From Plantago major (taxonomy: Eukaryota; Streptophyta; Magnoliopsida; Lamiales; Plantaginaceae): DNA of 64,000 nucleotides. This document shows positions 60,370-64,000 of the stretch, piece by piece. Each line of letters starts with the position of its first letter. Positions within the stretch are counted from its first letter, which is position 1. Made by a program: the position numbers and the translations under genes. Below the pieces are notes generated by a model. That model was not told the DNA's origin. It searched no databases and saw nothing but the letters and a program-made list of their open reading frames with translations. The DNA is taken from NCBI GenBank assembly GCA_026545765.1, contig CM048842.1:69850371-69914370 (forward strand), given 5' to 3'.

Positions 60370-61055
60370 GTTGTGTGCGAGAATGCTTCTGGACTAAAGC
60401 ACAATGGCTATTTGATAGTGGATGCGGAAAGCACATGACAGAGACAAAGCAAATCAGTCGATTACAAAGCTTGCAACATAGGACCGGATATCGATTTTCG
60501 AGGAGAATTAAATCCCTCTCAGGATTTGGCGTCAAATTGGGGACTTTAACAATCACGGCGTATTATATGTTAAGGATTTGAAATATAATCTATTTAGCAT
60601 GAGCCGGTTTGCGAGGGTTTTACTATAAAATTCAAAGCTAAATCGCAAACTAATTGACAAGGAGTCAAAGCGAGTCTTAGTTGGTCGGTGAAAGGCGATC
60701 TTTATGTTGCCGATTGGGCATCTGCTACAATCGAAGAATGTCTCATGGTGAGTCAATCTGGTCACCAGGAAGAGCACCTTGGTTATGGCACAAAAGAATG
60801 AGTCACTTGAACTTCAAAACTCGAAAGACTTGCCAAGAAAGAGTTAGTGGTTGGCCTTCCGAACATCTTCGGAAGGGATGGTATACATTACTTTGTCGGA
60901 TGGGGAAACAATCTAAGATCTCTTTCAAGTCCAAAATCAGACATTCTAGTGTTAGACCACTGCAACTATTGCACATGGATCTTTTGAATCATCTGTAACT
61001 AGTTATGCAGAAAGAAGTATGGTGCGGTTGTTGTAAATGACTTCTCAAGATTCAC
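60370..61055 (+). pseudogene. Protease and pre-integrase of element B, damaged
   Basis: ECFWTKAQWLFDSGCGKHMT contains the aspartic protease DSG triad followed by the typical HMT. Further on, LWHKRMSHLNFKTRK is the gag-pre-integrase HHCC region and MGKQSKISFKSK its end. The frame changes several times between 60480 and 61055. Confidence 0.75.
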
Positions 61056-63690
61056 TTGGGTTGTCTTTACGAAACACAAATCGATGCCGTGGAGATACCA
61101 AACTTGTTGAAAAAGCTTGAAGTCATGAAAAATGACAAGGTATCTGCAATCAGAACAGACCATGGTACTGAGTTTGTCAACCAGTACATAAAGGAGTTTT
61201 GTACCTGCAAAGGTATACAACACCAACTTTCCTCTGTAAGAACACCTCAACAAAATGGTGTTGCAGAAAGGAAAAACAGAACCCTTAAAGAAGCTGCAAG
61301 GACAATGCTAGCTGACACTGAAATAAGTGAAATTTATTGGGTTGAAGCTGTAAACACAGCTTGCTACACTCAGAACAGATGTTTGATAAACAAACACCAT
61401 GACAAGACCCCCTATGAAATCTTGGTTGGTAGACCCCCTAATATCAAACATCTGAGAGTATTTGGTTGCAAATGTTTTGTTCTAAACAATGGGAAAGATT
61501 ATCTGAGAACTTTTCAACCAAAGGAAGATGAAGGTGTATTTCTTGGTTATTCCACAAATAGCAAAGCCTACAGAGTTTACAACAAAAGAACAAAGAAAAT
61601 TGAAGAATCAATTCATGTTGTATTCTATGAAGGAAATAAGAAAACACCTCCTAATGATGAACTCTCAGAAAGGTTCAAAGAACTATTACTGAGGGATTCT
61701 AAAGAAGAATCCTCAGAAAGGAGAAACATCATTATGGAAAGTGAGGATGACTCTGACGTAGAAAAGCTTGAAATGCCTAGTAACAACAAGATGACTCAAA
61801 GACATGATGAGGAATTTCCTATGAGTTTTCCAGAAATGGAACAGGTTACTGAGAACCTTCATCATAAAGAGGTATTTGAAATTGAGACTGCTGAAATGCA
61901 AGTTCCAGATATCTCTAACACTGAAAAAGTGTCAGATATCCATGACATTTCCCATATGTCAGATATCTCAGATACTGAAAAAGTATCAAATCATAATCTT
62001 AGTGATTCACATTCAAATCACTTGGATATTGATCCTACTAGCACTAAACCTATGATGAGATGGATCAAAGATCATCCTGCAAAGGATGTAATTGGACCAA
62101 TTAATCAAGGTTTTAGGACTAGGAGAGCAATAGCTGAAAATGCTAATTCTCTCTTTGGATGTTTCATCTCGAATATTGAACCTAAAAATATAGAAGAAGC
62201 ATTAGGAGACCAAGACTGGATCTCTGCAATGCAAGAAGAGTTGGATCAATTTGAGAGAAACAAAGTCTGGAAACTAGTTTCATTTAGAGATGGAATATCT
62301 GTGATTGGAACTAAATGGGTTTTCAGAAACAAGATGAATGAATCTGGTGAAATAACCAGAAACAAAGCAAGATTGGTTGCCAAGGGATTTACCTGGTGAA
62401 GGCTTAGATTTTGACGAGTCATATGCACGGTTGCAGATTGGATGCAATAAGACTCTTTCTAGCCTTCTGACTCATAAAGATTTCAAAGTTTATCAGATGG
62501 ATGTCAAAAGTGCATTCTTGAACGGTGAACTTGCAGAAGAAGTTTATGTTGAGCAACCACCTGGCTTTGAAGTTTCCTCAGAAAGTAGAATGGTCTATAA
62601 ACTACTGTAAAGCTCTGGTATTTAAACAGGCTCCAAGAGCATGGTATGACACTTTGGCCAAGTACCTTATGGAAAGTGGTTTCAAGAAAGGTGAAGTTGA
62701 TAAAACTTTATTTACCTTAAATCATGATGGGAAACTACTCTTAGTTCAAGTATATGTTGATGACATCATATTTGGATCTAAGGACAAGCAACTTTGTAAT
62801 GACTTTGCAAATCTCATGAAAAACAAGTTTGAGATGAGCATGATGGGAGAAATGAATTATTTTCTAGGATTGCAAGTCAAGCAACTCAATGATGGAATAT
62901 TCATTAGTCAAACAAAGTATGCAAAAGATATGCTCACAAAATTGAATCTCAAGCCTTCTGAAAAGAATGCTAAGATACCTATGAGCATTGGAACCAAAAT
63001 GACCTATACTGAATCTGATAAGAGTGTTGAAGAACATAAGTATAGGAAATTGATAGGTTCACTACTTTACCTCACTGCAAGTAGACCTGATATTCAATAC
63101 GCCGTTGGAGTATGTGCTAGATTTCAGACAAATCCAATGCAAATACACTACAACATTGCTATGAAAATATTAAGGTATGTGAAGGGTACAGTAGATGTAG
63201 GATTGTGGTATCCTAAAGAAAGTGGATTGAGTTTAGCTGGGTACTCAGAATCGATTATCTTTGGATCAACGCTTGATAGGAAAAGTACCTCGAGAACTTG
63301 GGTTTACGGTACTAGACTTATCTCATGGTTTAGCAAGAAGCAAAACTCAATTGCAACTTCTACCACAGAGGCTGAATATATTGCTGCTGGTTGTTGTGTA
63401 ACACAAATTCTGTGGATACAACAACAACTTAAAGACTATGGACTCGATGAGAAGAAAACTCCCATTTTCTGTGACAACACAAGTGCTATTGCAATTACAC
63501 AGAATCCTAAATTTCATGCCAGAACAAAGCACATTGATGTTAGACATCACTTCATCAGAGACCATGTTGAAAAGGGCAATATAGAGATACTCAAGATTGG
63601 GCGAAGACCAACTTGCAGATATCTTCACTAAGCCACTACAAGAAAGTAGATTCTTAGCCTTAAGACATAGTCTTGGACTAATGGAACTAC
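61015..63690 (+). pseudogene. Copia pol (integrase, reverse transcriptase, RNase H) of element B
   Basis: The 447-codon frame 61056-62399 covers the integrase core (RTDHGTEFVNQYIKEF, NGVAERKNRTLKEAAR), its C-terminal part and the start of reverse transcriptase (GTKWVFRNKMNESGE). A break at 62390-62440 is followed by [20 protein letters not shown]. The frame 62525-63631 has [16 protein letters not shown] (catalytic YVDD) and RNase H ([30 protein letters not shown]). It ends in another shift near 63600. Outside the shifts, it is nearly identical to element A in reverse orientation. Confidence 0.88.
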
Positions 63691-63699
63691 CAATGAACT

Positions 63700-64000
63700 G
63701 AAAGAGTTCAGGTATCTGGAACGGGCATCCAGAGAAGAGGTATCTGGAACGGGTATCCAGAAATGAGAAAAGAGAAATCTGGAACGGGTATCCAGAAGTC
63801 AAAAAGGCTAAAGAGCAAAAATGTAGCTTAAGATCTCTGAGACGGGAACTCAGATATCTGAATCACTCTATAAACGGGGAACACAAAAGAGAATAGTACA
63901 AGTATCTGCAGTCAACTACTCTCTTGAAACTCGCATTATTTCTATCATGATGAAAAACTTGGAAAAATCCTAAGTATAAGACAGATCCAGATGCAAACAG
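63700..64000 (+). other. Start of the post-pol region of element B
   Basis: Three copies of TATCTGGAACGGG-TATCCAGA-type repeat (63710-63800), as in element A. Any extra ORF would begin about 1 kb further, outside the window. Confidence 0.6.

Overview
The window is nuclear DNA from a flowering plant, most likely a eudicot. It is AT-rich, its genes are split by GT-AG introns, and it carries typical plant transposable elements: SIRE-type Copia, chromovirus-like Gypsy LTRs, CACTA, MULE, hAT, PIF/Harbinger, Stowaway MITEs, a TRIM and a Helitron end. I cannot name the species.

The left 26 kb is gene space with four host genes I could rebuild exon by exon, every exon junction keeping frame. They are AP-4 epsilon adaptin (minus, 3' end outside the window), a DCP5/LSM14-type decapping activator (plus), a DUF1218 'Modifying Wall Lignin' membrane protein (minus) and a long-chain fatty alcohol oxidase (minus). 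From memory, Arabidopsis keeps relatives of these four split over two loci (about At1g31720-30 and At4g19360-80), so this looks like the older undivided order. Between and inside the genes lie a hAT element with a perfect 8-bp target duplication, a decayed MULE with an antiparallel GRF zinc-finger ORF, a 1.5-kb inverted-terminal-repeat element and two Stowaway MITEs.

From 26 to 42.5 kb I see no host gene. There is a 0.9-kb foldback, a 216-bp hAT MITE, a poly(A) retroposed fragment with a 17-bp target duplication, nested MITEs, a PIF/Harbinger transposase tail present twice, a solo LTR, a 1.9-kb diverged minisatellite with a recent 338-bp higher-order duplication, a Helitron 3' end abutting a TRIM, and a large Gypsy LTR.

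From 42.5 kb to the end is a nested stack. A CACTA element (TNP2 transposase) sits in Gypsy internal DNA and is itself broken by a SIRE-type Copia element on the minus strand (A). A meets a second SIRE-type element on the plus strand (B) head to head. A carries, downstream of pol, an extra ORF that appears to contain five short GT-AG introns; four consecutive internal exons are all multiples of three. Comparing A with B also shows that most differences in pol fall on CAG/CTG trinucleotides, the plant CHG methylation context, which points to base-calling error rather than true pseudogenisation.
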